Shown: positions 1 through 6,792, numbered from the stretch's first letter. The stretch is 10,368 bases of DNA from Rubritepida sp. (GCA_028291485.1 JAQGHZ010000775.1:1-10368); one strand, 5' to 3'. Numbers and translations are program-made. The notes: generated from the sequence alone by a model not told the origin.

Positions 1-11
1 CCATCCCAGAC

Positions 12-17
12 AGGAGA
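12..17 (+). promoter_or_regulatory. Ribosome binding site of the tctC-type gene
   Basis: AGGAGA lies six bases before a GTG codon. It fixes the start of the binding protein at a GTG, since no ATG precedes the signal peptide in frame. Confidence 0.75.
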
Positions 18-23
18 ACCGAC

Positions 24-1064
24 GTGACGATCTCTCGCCGCATTCTGACGGCAGGGGCCGCGCTCCTGCCCCTCACCACCCAAGCCCAGACCTCTGGCCA
101 GACCGGCGCACCGGCCCCGATCGACACGGCGATCCGCTCGAGCCTGAACGAGCTCAAGCCGCGCGGCTTCCCCCGTGAGCCGGTGGAGATGACGGTCGTC
201 TATCCCGCTGGCGGCGGCATGGACATCACCGGCCGCCTCCTGCAGCGCCTCTTCGAGCGCGCGACCGGCGACCACGCCACGGTGAACAACCGCACAGGCG
301 GCGCCGGCCTCGTGGGCCACACCTGGATCGCCACGCAGGCACCCGGGGACGGGCATGCGGTGGGCCTGGTCTCGAACCTCATCTTCTCGGATGCCGCGCG
401 CTCCGGCGGTCGCTGGAGCTGGACGGATATCGACCACATCGCCCATGTGAACGCCGAGCCGCTGAACCTCGTCGTCAATGCCGAAGGGCCCTTCAAGTCC
501 GCGAGCCTGCGGGACGTCCTGGACGCGGTGAAGGCGCGGCCCGGCACCATCCGCGTCGCGAACCTGCCCGGCGGCTATTACGAATACCTGATCGAGCAGC
601 TGGAGGCCGCTTCCGGCGCTCGTTTCCTCCGCGTGCCCTTCCAGGGTGGCGCGCCCGGCATCACCGCGCTGCTCGGCAACAATGTCGACCTTGCCTTCGG
701 CTTCTTCGCCGAGGTGCGCTCGCACCTCGCGGCGGACCGGCTGAAGGCCATTGCTGTCACCGGCCGGCAGCGCACGCTCTTCCTGCCCGATGCGCCGACG
801 GTGAACAGCGTGGTCGGCCGCGAGGATGTGAACTGGGGCGTCTCACGCTGGGTCGCCCTGCCCAAGGCGGTGCCGGCCGACCGCAAGGCCTGGCTCGCCG
901 CCGCCTATCGCGCGGCGGTCGCGCTGCCTGAGGCCGACCAGGAATTCCGCAGCCTCGGCGCCATGCCGGACCCCGCGCTCGACACGCCCGAGAAGCTGCG
1001 GGCGGCCGTCGAGCGCATGGCGCAGGAGGAGCGCAACTTCCTCGCCACGCGGGCACCGCGCTGA
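24..1064 (+). CDS. tctC: TTT substrate-binding protein (TctC/Bug family)
   Basis: This is a periplasmic solute-binding protein that would capture an organic acid and deliver it to the TctAB membrane pair encoded downstream. The 346-residue product opens with a secretion signal (TISRRILTAGAALL then TTQAQ, residues about 2-22; the SRR pair is Tat-like). Two hallmark Bug ligand loops are visible: VVYPAGGGMDITGRLL at residues 58-73, matching the usual VPFxPGGxxDxxAR, and VNNRTGGAGLVG at 87-98, matching VENRxGAGGxxG. An unusual stretch of about 30 residues lies between the signal peptide and the first strand, so the protein is slightly longer than the usual 320-330. The start is GTG with AGGAGA six bases upstream. 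The stop overlaps the next ATG by one base (TGATG). The family is certain; the ligand cannot be predicted. Promoter DNA lies outside the window. Confidence 0.93.
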   Translation: MTISRRILTAGAALLPLTTQAQTSGQTGAPAPIDTAIRSSLNELKPRGFPREPVEMTVVYPAGGGMDITGRLLQRLFERATGDHATVNNRTGGAGLVGHTWIATQAPGDGHAVGLVSNLIFSDAARSGGRWSWTDIDHIAHVNAEPLNLVVNAEGPFKSASLRDVLDAVKARPGTIRVANLPGGYYEYLIEQLEAASGARFLRVPFQGGAPGITALLGNNVDLAFGFFAEVRSHLAADRLKAIAVTGRQRTLFLPDAPTVNSVVGREDVNWGVSRWVALPKAVPADRKAWLAAAYRAAVALPEADQEFRSLGAMPDPALDTPEKLRAAVERMAQEERNFLATRAPR

Positions 1065-1816
1065 TGCCGGACGTGCTGGGCTGGCGCGCGACCTATGGCG
1101 TCGTCACGCCCTCCACCAACACGGTGGTGCAGCCGGAATACGACGACATGCGCCCGCCCGGCGTCACCAACCACGTCGCGCGGATGCACATCCCGAACGA
1201 CCCGGTGACGAGCGACGCGGATTTCGCCGAGCTCATCCGCCGCATCGACGGCGCGCTGGAAGGCGCGCTGGAGCGGGTGATGACCGCCGACCCCGACCAC
1301 ATCATCCTGGGCATCTCGGCCGAGAGCATCTGGGGCGGGGGGCTGGAGGCGGCGCGCGCGATCCAGTCGCGCGTGGAGCGGCTGACGGGCGGGCGGCCCT
1401 TCACCCAGGCGGCCGACGCGCTGCCGGCCGCGCTGAAGGCGCTGGGCATCTCGGGCCCGATCGGGCTGGTGACGCCCTATTTCCCCGTGGCCCATGCCCA
1501 TCTCGCGAACTACCTGGGCGAGATCGGCTGCGAGGTGGCGGCGGCGAAGCACCTCTCGCGCAGCGGCCCCGTCGACATCGCGAAGACCTCGCTCGCGGAC
1601 CTGCGCGCGGCCATCGCGGAGGTGAACCGGCCGGAGGTTCGCGCCATCATCCAGTTTGGCGCGAACCTTCCGATGGCGCGCCTCGCGGCCTCCGCCGAAG
1701 TCTGGTTGGGCAAGCCCGTCATCGCCATCAACGCGGCGACCTACTGGCACGCGCTGCGCTCGCGCGGGATCACGGACCGCATGCGCGGGCTGGGGCGCCT
1801 GATGGAGGAGTGCTGA
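1064..1816 (+). CDS. Maleate isomerase / arylmalonate decarboxylase-like protein lacking the catalytic cysteines
   Basis: This 250-residue protein belongs to the maleate cis-trans isomerase/arylmalonate decarboxylase branch of the Asp/Glu racemase superfamily. Visible family landmarks are the N-terminal VVTPSTNTVVQPE (residues 13-25), GISAESIWGG (83-92), LVTPYFP with Tyr139, and the C-terminal QFGANLPM followed by WLGKPVIAINAATYWHAL. The family normally uses one or two cysteines at the equivalents of Gly83 and Gly199. Here both are glycine and the only cysteines are Cys156 and the C-terminal Cys250. Classical cysteine-based isomerisation or decarboxylation is therefore unlikely, and a lyase, isomerase or binding role by another mechanism is possible. 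The gene is translationally coupled to the binding protein upstream by TGATG and sits inside the transporter operon, so its substrate is probably the imported acid or a product of it. Confidence 0.82.
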   Translation: MPDVLGWRATYGVVTPSTNTVVQPEYDDMRPPGVTNHVARMHIPNDPVTSDADFAELIRRIDGALEGALERVMTADPDHIILGISAESIWGGGLEAARAIQSRVERLTGGRPFTQAADALPAALKALGISGPIGLVTPYFPVAHAHLANYLGEIGCEVAAAKHLSRSGPVDIAKTSLADLRAAIAEVNRPEVRAIIQFGANLPMARLAASAEVWLGKPVIAINAATYWHALRSRGITDRMRGLGRLMEEC

Positions 1817-1892
1817 CGCAGGTTGCCGCCGCCGTCCTCAAAGGCAAAGCCGCGCTCTGGGGGCCGGAAGCGACCACGATCAGGGGGGATTG

Positions 1893-2369
1893 ATGCCGGG
1901 ACTCGATGTCGGAGTTAGCCTGTTCTGGGTTCTGTTCGGCCTCGCGCTCGGCCAGCAATCCATCGCCCTCGGCCTCGGAGGGCCGGGCGGGCCGGGTTCG
2001 GGGATGTTCCCGCTTCTGGCCGCGCTGCTGATCTTCGCCGGCGGCGCCGGCTCGCTGGTGCAATCCCTCCTGCGGCACGGGGCGCCCGTGCCCGGCGACC
2101 CCGTCGAGGAGCGCTTCTGGCCCGAGCCGAGATCCGCGATGCGCGTCGGCCTGCTGATCCTTGTGATGGCGGCGATGATCTTTGCGGTGCCCTATCTGGG
2201 CTTCGCGCTCTCGGGCGCCATCGGCATGCCGCTCCTGCTCCGCACCATAGCGCCGCATTTCTCCTGGTGGCTGGCGGTGCTGGTCGGCGTCATCGCCGCG
2301 GCCTGCGTGCATCTCCTCTTCGCGGTCCTGCTCGGCACGCCGCTGCCGCGCGGGCCGCTGGGATTCTAG
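1893..2369 (+). CDS. tctB: TTT small membrane subunit TctB
   Basis: This is the small integral membrane component of a tripartite tricarboxylate transporter, partner of TctA in the inner membrane. The 158-residue product has four hydrophobic segments: about residues 6-28, 33-57, 82-104 and a long C-terminal pair from SGAIGMP through WWLAVLVGVIAAACVHLLFAVLLG. The family ending LLGTPLPRGPLG is present. Between segments two and three is a charged loop (RHGAPVPGDPVEERFWPEP). I chose the ATG at 1893, preceded by AGGGGGG at 1882-1888, over the TTG codon immediately before it. It follows a 76-base gap after the isomerase-like gene, the longest gap in this operon, and ends three bases before tctA. 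Confidence 0.9.
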   Translation: MPGLDVGVSLFWVLFGLALGQQSIALGLGGPGGPGSGMFPLLAALLIFAGGAGSLVQSLLRHGAPVPGDPVEERFWPEPRSAMRVGLLILVMAAMIFAVPYLGFALSGAIGMPLLLRTIAPHFSWWLAVLVGVIAAACVHLLFAVLLGTPLPRGPLGF

Positions 2370-2372
2370 CCG

Positions 2373-3872
2373 GTGGAAGGCATCCTCTCCGGCCTCGGCG
2401 GCGGCTTCGCGGCCATCCTGAACCTCTCGACGCTCTACTACATCTTCATCGGCAGCCTGATCGGCACGCTGATCGGCGTGCTGCCCGGCATCGGCCCGCT
2501 GGCCGCGCTCTCGCTGCTGCTGCCGACGACCGTGGCGCTGCCGCCGGTCGTCTCCATCGCCATGCTCTCGGCGATCTTCTACGGCTCGATGTATGGCGGC
2601 TCCATCACCTCGATCCTGGTGAACATCCCGGGCGAGGCGGCCTCGGTCGTGACCTGCCTCGACGGCTACGCCATGGCGAGGCAGGGCAGGGCGGGGGCGG
2701 CGCTGGGGATGGCCGCGCTCGGCTCCTTCATCGCCGGCACCTTCGGGATCGTGATCCTCTGCTTCTTCTCGCCGGCGCTGAGCACCTTCGCGATCCGCCT
2801 CGGTCCGCCGGAATATTGCGGGCTGATGGTGCTGGGCCTGGTCTGCACCATCCTGATGATCCAGGGCTCGGCGTTGAAGGGCATGGTGATGATCGGCCTC
2901 GGCGCGGCCTTCGCCACGCTGGGCATGGATGCGGTGACGGGGGAATTCCGCTTCACCTTCAACACCATCGAGCTGACGGCCGGCGTCGAGATCGTCGCCG
3001 TCGTCATCGGCCTGTTCGGCGTGGCCGAGATCCTCGCCAATGTGGAGCAGTCCGAGGCGGGCATCGCGGTGAAGATGAAGATCGGCAAGCTCTGGCCGAC
3101 GCGGTCGGACTGGAAGGCGAGCTGGAAGCCCATCCTGCGCGGCAGCGGGCTCGGCTTCGCGGTCGGGCTGGTGCCGGGGGGAGGGCCGGTCACCGCCTCC
3201 TTCCTCTCCTACGCGGCCGAGCGGCGGATGGCCGACGATCCGTCGAGCTTCGGCAAGGGCCGCATCGAGGGCGTGGCGGGACCGGAGGCGGCGAACAACG
3301 CGGCCGTCTCCAGCGGCATGATCCCGCTCCTGTCCCTCGGCATCCCCGGCAATGCGGTGACCGCCCTGCTCATGGGCGCCCTCATCATCAACGGCGTGCA
3401 GCCGGGACCCATGCTGATCGTGGAGCACCCCGACATCTTCTGGGGCGTGATCGCGAGCCTCTATGTGGGCAACGTCATCCTGCTGATCCTGAACCTGCCG
3501 CTGGTCGGCCTGTGGGTGCAGCTGCTGCGCGTGCCCTATTCCATCCTCTTCCCGACCATCGTGCTGCTGGCGATGGTCGGCACCTATTCGGCCAACCGCA
3601 ACATCTTCGACCTCTGGGTGATGCTGAGCTTCGGCGTGCTGGGCTGGTTCCTGCGCAAGTTCGGCTACGAGCTGGCGCCGCTGGTGCTTGCCTTCGTGCT
3701 CTCGCCGCTGCTCGAGCAGTCGCTTCGGCAATCGCTCGTCATGTCGCCGGACGGCGCGATGATCTTCCTGCAGCGTCCGGTGGCGGCCGGGCTGCTGGCG
3801 GCCTGCGCCGTCATCCTGCTGCTCGTCGTCGTCCGCCGCCGCGCCATTCCCCTCCCTGGAGAGCCGACATGA
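2373..3872 (+). CDS. tctA: TTT large membrane subunit TctA
   Basis: This is the large permease subunit that moves the ligand brought by the binding protein, using an ion gradient. The 499-residue length is standard. Both pseudo-symmetric halves carry the family signatures: GVLPGIGPLAALSLLLP (residues 35-51) and YGSMYGGSITSILVNIPGE (70-88) in the first half, and GLVPGGGPV (265-273) plus SLGIPGNAVTALLMGALIIN (321-340) and GVQPGP in the second. About ten or more hydrophobic segments alternate with short loops; one hydrophilic stretch (about 225-300) separates the halves. The start is GTG only three bases after the tctB stop, without a convincing Shine-Dalgarno, which suggests translational coupling. 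The stop overlaps the following short ORF as ATGA. There is no truncation or frameshift. Confidence 0.96.
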   Translation: MEGILSGLGGGFAAILNLSTLYYIFIGSLIGTLIGVLPGIGPLAALSLLLPTTVALPPVVSIAMLSAIFYGSMYGGSITSILVNIPGEAASVVTCLDGYAMARQGRAGAALGMAALGSFIAGTFGIVILCFFSPALSTFAIRLGPPEYCGLMVLGLVCTILMIQGSALKGMVMIGLGAAFATLGMDAVTGEFRFTFNTIELTAGVEIVAVVIGLFGVAEILANVEQSEAGIAVKMKIGKLWPTRSDWKASWKPILRGSGLGFAVGLVPGGGPVTASFLSYAAERRMADDPSSFGKGRIEGVAGPEAANNAAVSSGMIPLLSLGIPGNAVTALLMGALIINGVQPGPMLIVEHPDIFWGVIASLYVGNVILLILNLPLVGLWVQLLRVPYSILFPTIVLLAMVGTYSANRNIFDLWVMLSFGVLGWFLRKFGYELAPLVLAFVLSPLLEQSLRQSLVMSPDGAMIFLQRPVAAGLLAACAVILLLVVVRRRAIPLPGEPT

Positions 3873-4000
3873 GCCTGACCCGCCGAAGCCTCTCTACCGG
3901 GGGCGCGATGCGGCCCTTCGCGGCCCTCGCCCGGAAGGCCAATGCCCAGGAATTCCGCGCGGAGACCGGCTTCGTCGCCGCCCGGCCGGCATGCCGCTGA
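3869..4000 (+). pseudogene. 43-codon remnant resembling the signal peptide of a TctC/Bug protein
   Basis: A short ORF starts with ATGA overlap on tctA and stops with TGATG overlap on the following RidA-like gene. Its first part reads MSLTRRSLSTGGAMRPFAAL then ARKANAQEFR, which is what the N-terminus of a Bug binding protein looks like: a Tat-like TRRS, a modest hydrophobic stretch and an A-x-A-Q cleavage site. The remaining 16 or so residues match nothing I recognise and no ligand-loop motif follows in any frame. The simplest reading is a second tctC, in the usual place after tctA, that was deleted down to its leader. The alternative is a real small exported peptide, as both ends retain perfect translational coupling. 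The pseudogene call is inference. Confidence 0.55.
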
Positions 4001-4467
4001 TGGCGACGCACGAGGAGCGGCTGGCCGCGCTCGGCGTCACCCTGCCGCCGCCCTTCAAGGACGAGGCGAACCGCGTGCGTGCGCTGCGCTCGGGCAACCA
4101 TGTCTACATGTCCGGCCACGGGCCGCTCGGGGCCGGCAATGTGCCCATGATGGTGGGCAAGCTGGGCGGTGCCCTCTCCATCCCGGAAGGGAGGGAGGCG
4201 GCGCGGCTCGCGGGGCTCTGCACGCTTTCCACGCTGCGCACCTATCTGGGGACGCTGGACCCGATCGTGCGGGTGGTGCGCGTGATCGGCTTCATCAACT
4301 GCGCGCCGGGCTTCAACACGCCGTCCGACGTGCTGCACGGCTTCTCCGACCTGATGGTCGATGTCTTCGGCGAGGCGGGGCGGCACACGCGCTCGGCCAT
4401 CGGCGTGGCCGAGCTCTATGCCGACATGCCCATCGAGGTCGAAGCGCTGTTCGAAGTGGGGAGCTGA
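4000..4467 (+). CDS. RidA/YjgF/UK114-family protein, 155-residue subgroup
   Basis: Rid-family proteins are small trimeric proteins that either hydrolyse reactive enamine/imine intermediates or act in dedicated catabolic steps (2-aminomuconate deaminases belong to this superfamily). The product starts MATHEERLAALG then LPPPF and AVRSGN-like ALRSGNHVYMSGHGPL (residues 28-43), and ends HTRSAIGVAELYADMPIEVE. The arginine equivalent to the RidA carboxylate-binding residue is present as Arg131, followed by the family Glu in IEVEALFEV. At 155 residues it is longer than classical RidA (about 130) and matches the longer subgroup with an extended N-terminus and helix. I chose the ATG at 4000 because it overlaps the preceding stop as TGATG; an in-frame ATG at 3991 would add three residues. 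Deaminase chemistry is possible but the substrate is unknown. Confidence 0.85.
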   Translation: MATHEERLAALGVTLPPPFKDEANRVRALRSGNHVYMSGHGPLGAGNVPMMVGKLGGALSIPEGREAARLAGLCTLSTLRTYLGTLDPIVRVVRVIGFINCAPGFNTPSDVLHGFSDLMVDVFGEAGRHTRSAIGVAELYADMPIEVEALFEVGS

Positions 4468-4470
4468 TCC

Positions 4471-5175
4471 ATGACCGAGATGCCAAGTGCCGCCGAGGTG
4501 AAGCGTCGCCTCGCGGAGGTGCGCGCGAAGCGCGGCTACCTGTTGCCGCATCACGGCATGCTGGCCATCGCGGCGCCCGGGCTGCTGGCAGGCTACGACG
4601 CCGCCTATACGGCGCTCGCGCTCACGCCGCGCTTCCTACACGAGCGGCCGAAGGAGTTCATCTGGCTCGCGGTGCTGACGGCCTGCGACGAGGCGATCGC
4701 CACACATCACATCGCGAAGTTCCGCCAGGCCGGCGGCACGGATGATGAGATCGAGCTGGCTGTGCGTCTCGCCGCCTTCGCCGAGGGCGCGCCGCGCTTT
4801 GCCTTCGCCGCGGAGAAATGGGCGCGCCACCTGCCGGCTTACGACCGCGCGACCGCGTACCGCTCGGCGCTGGACGCGCTGCAGGCGGGCAGCGTTGTCT
4901 CCCGCGGGCTGGTCGAGGTCGCGCTGGCCGCGGTCCACACCACGCGCAAGGGCTGGTGGGAGCTCGCGCTGCACATCAAGGGCGCCTATGCGGAAGGCGT
5001 GCCGGAGATGGAGCTGGCCGAGGGCATCTCCTACGCCATGTTCCCCGGCAGCATCCCGAACTTCGTGGATGCGTGCGGCGTCTGGCAGGGGCTGATCGCC
5101 CGCGGCGAGGTGCCGGCCTCGGAGGCCTTCCGGCTCTGGGGTGCTGATGCGGCGGCGCAGGCGGGGTTCGGCTGA
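4471..5175 (+). CDS. Double-domain carboxymuconolactone decarboxylase/AhpD-like protein
   Basis: The 234-residue, all-helical protein appears to consist of two CMD-like modules. Module one (about residues 40-118) includes RPKEFIWLAVLTACDEAIAT followed by HH at 79-80, then AGGTDDEIELAVRLAAF. Here the AhpD CXXC becomes C72-D-E-A75 while His79 is kept. Module two (about 145-206) contains GLVEVALAAVHTT, GWWELALHIKGAYAEGVPE and MELAEGISYAMFPG, with Glu164 and His168 in an ExxxH spacing but no cysteine pair. Peroxidase or disulfide chemistry is therefore unlikely, and a decarboxylase-like or other acid-base role fits better. The gene starts three bases after the first RidA-like gene and its stop overlaps the second RidA-like gene by one base. 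The fold call is fairly secure, the function is not known. Confidence 0.75.
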   Translation: MTEMPSAAEVKRRLAEVRAKRGYLLPHHGMLAIAAPGLLAGYDAAYTALALTPRFLHERPKEFIWLAVLTACDEAIATHHIAKFRQAGGTDDEIELAVRLAAFAEGAPRFAFAAEKWARHLPAYDRATAYRSALDALQAGSVVSRGLVEVALAAVHTTRKGWWELALHIKGAYAEGVPEMELAEGISYAMFPGSIPNFVDACGVWQGLIARGEVPASEAFRLWGADAAAQAGFG

Positions 5176-5561
5176 TGCGCTTCATCGTGCCCGCAGGGAT
5201 GGAGCACTTCCCGATCGAATCCGGCTACGCGCCGGCAGTGGCCGAGGGCGGTTTTCTCTTCCTCGCCGGCCAGCTCGGCCGCGACGACCAGCGCAACGTC
5301 ATCGTCGATCCGCAGACGCAGTTCACCCGCGCCTGGGAGAATGTCGTGACCATCCTCACCGCCGCTGGCGCCGGGGTGGGCGACCTTGTCGACGTCACCA
5401 CCTTCCATGTCGGGCTGCGCGAGCATCTGGCGCTCTACAAGACCGTGCGGGATCGGTTCCTCCAGGGACACACGCCGCCCTGGACGGCCATCGGCGTCAG
5501 CGAATTGTCGCGGCTGGGCCTGCTGGTGGAGATCAAGTGCATCGCGCGCTTGCCGGGTTAA
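5175..5561 (+). CDS. RidA-family protein with Trp replacing the catalytic arginine
   Basis: This is a second Rid-superfamily member, 128 residues, of classical length. It shows the usual order: GYAPAVAEGGFLFLAGQLG (residues 17-35), the helix TQFTRAWENVVTILTAAGAG, DLVDVTTFHVG, and the C-terminal signature TPPWTAIGVSEL followed by LLVEIKCIA. In imine-deaminating RidA proteins the signature reads PARxxxxV, with the arginine holding the substrate carboxylate; here that position is Trp103. By established family knowledge, Rid subgroups without this arginine do not show imine deaminase activity, so a different role is likely. It overlaps the CMD-like gene by one base (TGATG) and is the last gene of the operon. 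It is not a recent duplicate of the 155-residue RidA-like protein, since the sequences differ throughout. Confidence 0.88.
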   Translation: MRFIVPAGMEHFPIESGYAPAVAEGGFLFLAGQLGRDDQRNVIVDPQTQFTRAWENVVTILTAAGAGVGDLVDVTTFHVGLREHLALYKTVRDRFLQGHTPPWTAIGVSELSRLGLLVEIKCIARLPG

Positions 5562-5680
5562 AGGCTCGCAAAGTCCGCGGGATCATCGCCTTCCGTGCCG
5601 TGGCCTCGGGGCGGCTGAGTGAGTGCCAATGGCCGGCCTTTGATGTCCGGCATCAGCGTCCAGGTGCCGGGTCTTCGCGC

Positions 5681-6523
5681 CTATCGACCCGCCTCTCCGG
5701 TCACGAAATCGGCCAGGATCGGAATCTGCTGGATCAGCATCGGCAGGCCCGGATGCGTCGGGCATCCGCGGGCCGCGGCTTCCTCCAGGAAGCGGGTGAC
5801 CTCCGGCTGCATGATGACCTCGGCCGCGAGCATGCCGGGCGTCAGGCAGGCCGGATCGATCGGCAGGGCGTCCGTCTCCTCCAGCCCGAGCGAGGTGGCG
5901 TTCACCACGATGTCATGGCCTTCCGGGTCGGCCCCGCCGGTGGCGACGGCCGCGCCGGGGCAGGCGGCGCCCAGCCGGGCGGCCAGGGCTTCCGCGCGCG
6001 CGGCGGTGCGGTTGTGGATCGTGAGCGCGGCAACGCCATGGCGCAGCAGGGCGAAGCCGATCCCCGCGGCCGCGCCTCCGGCCCCCGCCATCCAGACCCG
6101 CCGGCCGCGCACCTCATGGCCCGCGGCGCGCAGGCCCGCGACGAAGCCTTCGCCGTCGAACTGGCCGCCGGTGAGGCTGCCATCCGCCTCGCGCCGGATC
6201 GCATTCACCGCGCCGACGAGCCGGGCCGGTTCGGTCAGCCGGTCGCAGAGGCCTGCGATCACCTCCTTGTGCGGCACGGTCACGATGATGCCGCCGAGGT
6301 TTTGCACGCCGCGCAGCGCCTGGACCGCGCCAGCCAACTCCCCGGGCGCGACATGCATGGGAACCAGCACCGCGTCCCGGCCGATATCAGTGAAATGCGC
6401 GTTCATCACGCTGGGCGTGCGCACATGGCCGATGGGGTGCGCCAGGATCACGACCAGACGGGTGTGGCCGCTGATCGAGGCGCGCGTGCCCAGCTCGCGC
6501 GCCTCCCGGCTCGGATCAGGCAT
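5681..6523 (-). CDS. Shikimate dehydrogenase-family NADP oxidoreductase with altered substrate motif
   Basis: The 280-residue product has the AroE fold. The catalytic lysine is in TVPHKEVI (Lys86), followed by GAVNAIRRE (Asn107) and FDGEGF (Asp123, the catalytic aspartate). The nucleotide-binding GAGGAA lies at 147-152, NRTAAR (171-176) is the usual NADP 2'-phosphate-binding pattern, and the C-terminus has GLPMLIQQ. The shikimate-carboxylate SxS motif is not standard: instead of HSxSPxxHN the protein reads GHVRTPSVMN, so the first serine is Val34 and the second Thr36. It is therefore probably an AroE paralogue acting on a shikimate-like or other hydroxyacid rather than biosynthetic AroE. The ATG at 6523 has GAGGAG six bases upstream (6530-6535). 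It faces the transporter operon and is divergent from the hydrolase operon. Confidence 0.88.
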   Translation of the reverse strand: MPDPSREARELGTRASISGHTRLVVILAHPIGHVRTPSVMNAHFTDIGRDAVLVPMHVAPGELAGAVQALRGVQNLGGIIVTVPHKEVIAGLCDRLTEPARLVGAVNAIRREADGSLTGGQFDGEGFVAGLRAAGHEVRGRRVWMAGAGGAAAGIGFALLRHGVAALTIHNRTAARAEALAARLGAACPGAAVATGGADPEGHDIVVNATSLGLEETDALPIDPACLTPGMLAAEVIMQPEVTRFLEEAAARGCPTHPGLPMLIQQIPILADFVTGEAGR

Positions 6524-6529
6524 TCTTGG

Positions 6530-6535
6530 CTCCTC
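6530..6535 (-). promoter_or_regulatory. Ribosome binding site of the shikimate dehydrogenase-like gene
   Basis: On the minus strand GAGGAG stands six bases before the ATG at 6523, supporting that start over others. Confidence 0.75.
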
Positions 6536-6670
6536 GGCGCATCATGCGGGGATACGATAGAACCGGGCGGGATGTCGTGGAACAGCGCGGCGCGCTCACC
6601 GGCGGGTGGCGCACCGGGCCTTCGGAGGCGGGTTGGTTCAGGATATTCCTCCCGGGGCATAGCCGATATA

Positions 6671-6678
6671 TGTCGACA
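6671..6678. promoter_or_regulatory. Candidate operator, TGTCGACA copy 1
   Basis: This is a perfect 8-base palindrome. Read on the minus strand it sits directly upstream of TATATC (6664-6669), a candidate -10 element for the shikimate dehydrogenase-like gene. The same 8-mer recurs at 6793-6800 and I find no other copy in the window. A short palindrome with GT and AC arms suits a dimeric GntR-type regulator, and one is encoded at 9094, but the pairing is inference. Confidence 0.45.
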
Positions 6679-6763
6679 CTAGGCCGGGAAAGCGTAGGGC
6701 AGGCCCGGAGCCGCGTCGATTCCCTCCAGAGCGAAATCGGGTTGCCGTCGCGCGCGTCACAGA

Positions 6764-6792
6764 TTGACAGCCGGAGCCGGAAACCGCCTAAC
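6764..6792 (+). promoter_or_regulatory. Candidate promoter of the hydrolase operon
   Basis: A perfect TTGACA (-35) at 6764-6769 is followed after 17 bases by CCTAAC (6787-6792), a weak -10 that matches TATAAT at three positions. Transcription would begin around 6799, inside the second TGTCGACA palindrome and just ahead of the AGGAAGG ribosome binding site. The -35 is good and the -10 is poor. Confidence 0.4.

Noticed and set aside
1770..3731. Long minus-strand open frame of 653 codons opposite tctB/tctA
   Set aside because: Its product is low-complexity, rich in His, Arg, Asp and Gln, as expected from the antisense of high-GC membrane-protein codons. tctA and tctB on the plus strand are unmistakable.
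2267..4000. Long plus-strand open frame overlapping tctA
   Set aside because: It is an Arg/His/Gly-rich shadow of tctA. Only its last 43 codons, from 3869, look protein-like and these are listed as the tctC remnant.
5647..5670. Inverted repeat CCGGCA / TGCCGG between the two convergent genes, as a possible terminator
   Set aside because: The stem is only six bases with a 12-base loop and no T-tract on either side, so it is not a convincing terminator. The 119-base gap shows nothing else.
5141..6682. Plus-strand open frame of 513 codons across the RidA gene and the shikimate dehydrogenase-like gene
   Set aside because: The frame runs through two clear genes in other frames and has no recognisable motif.
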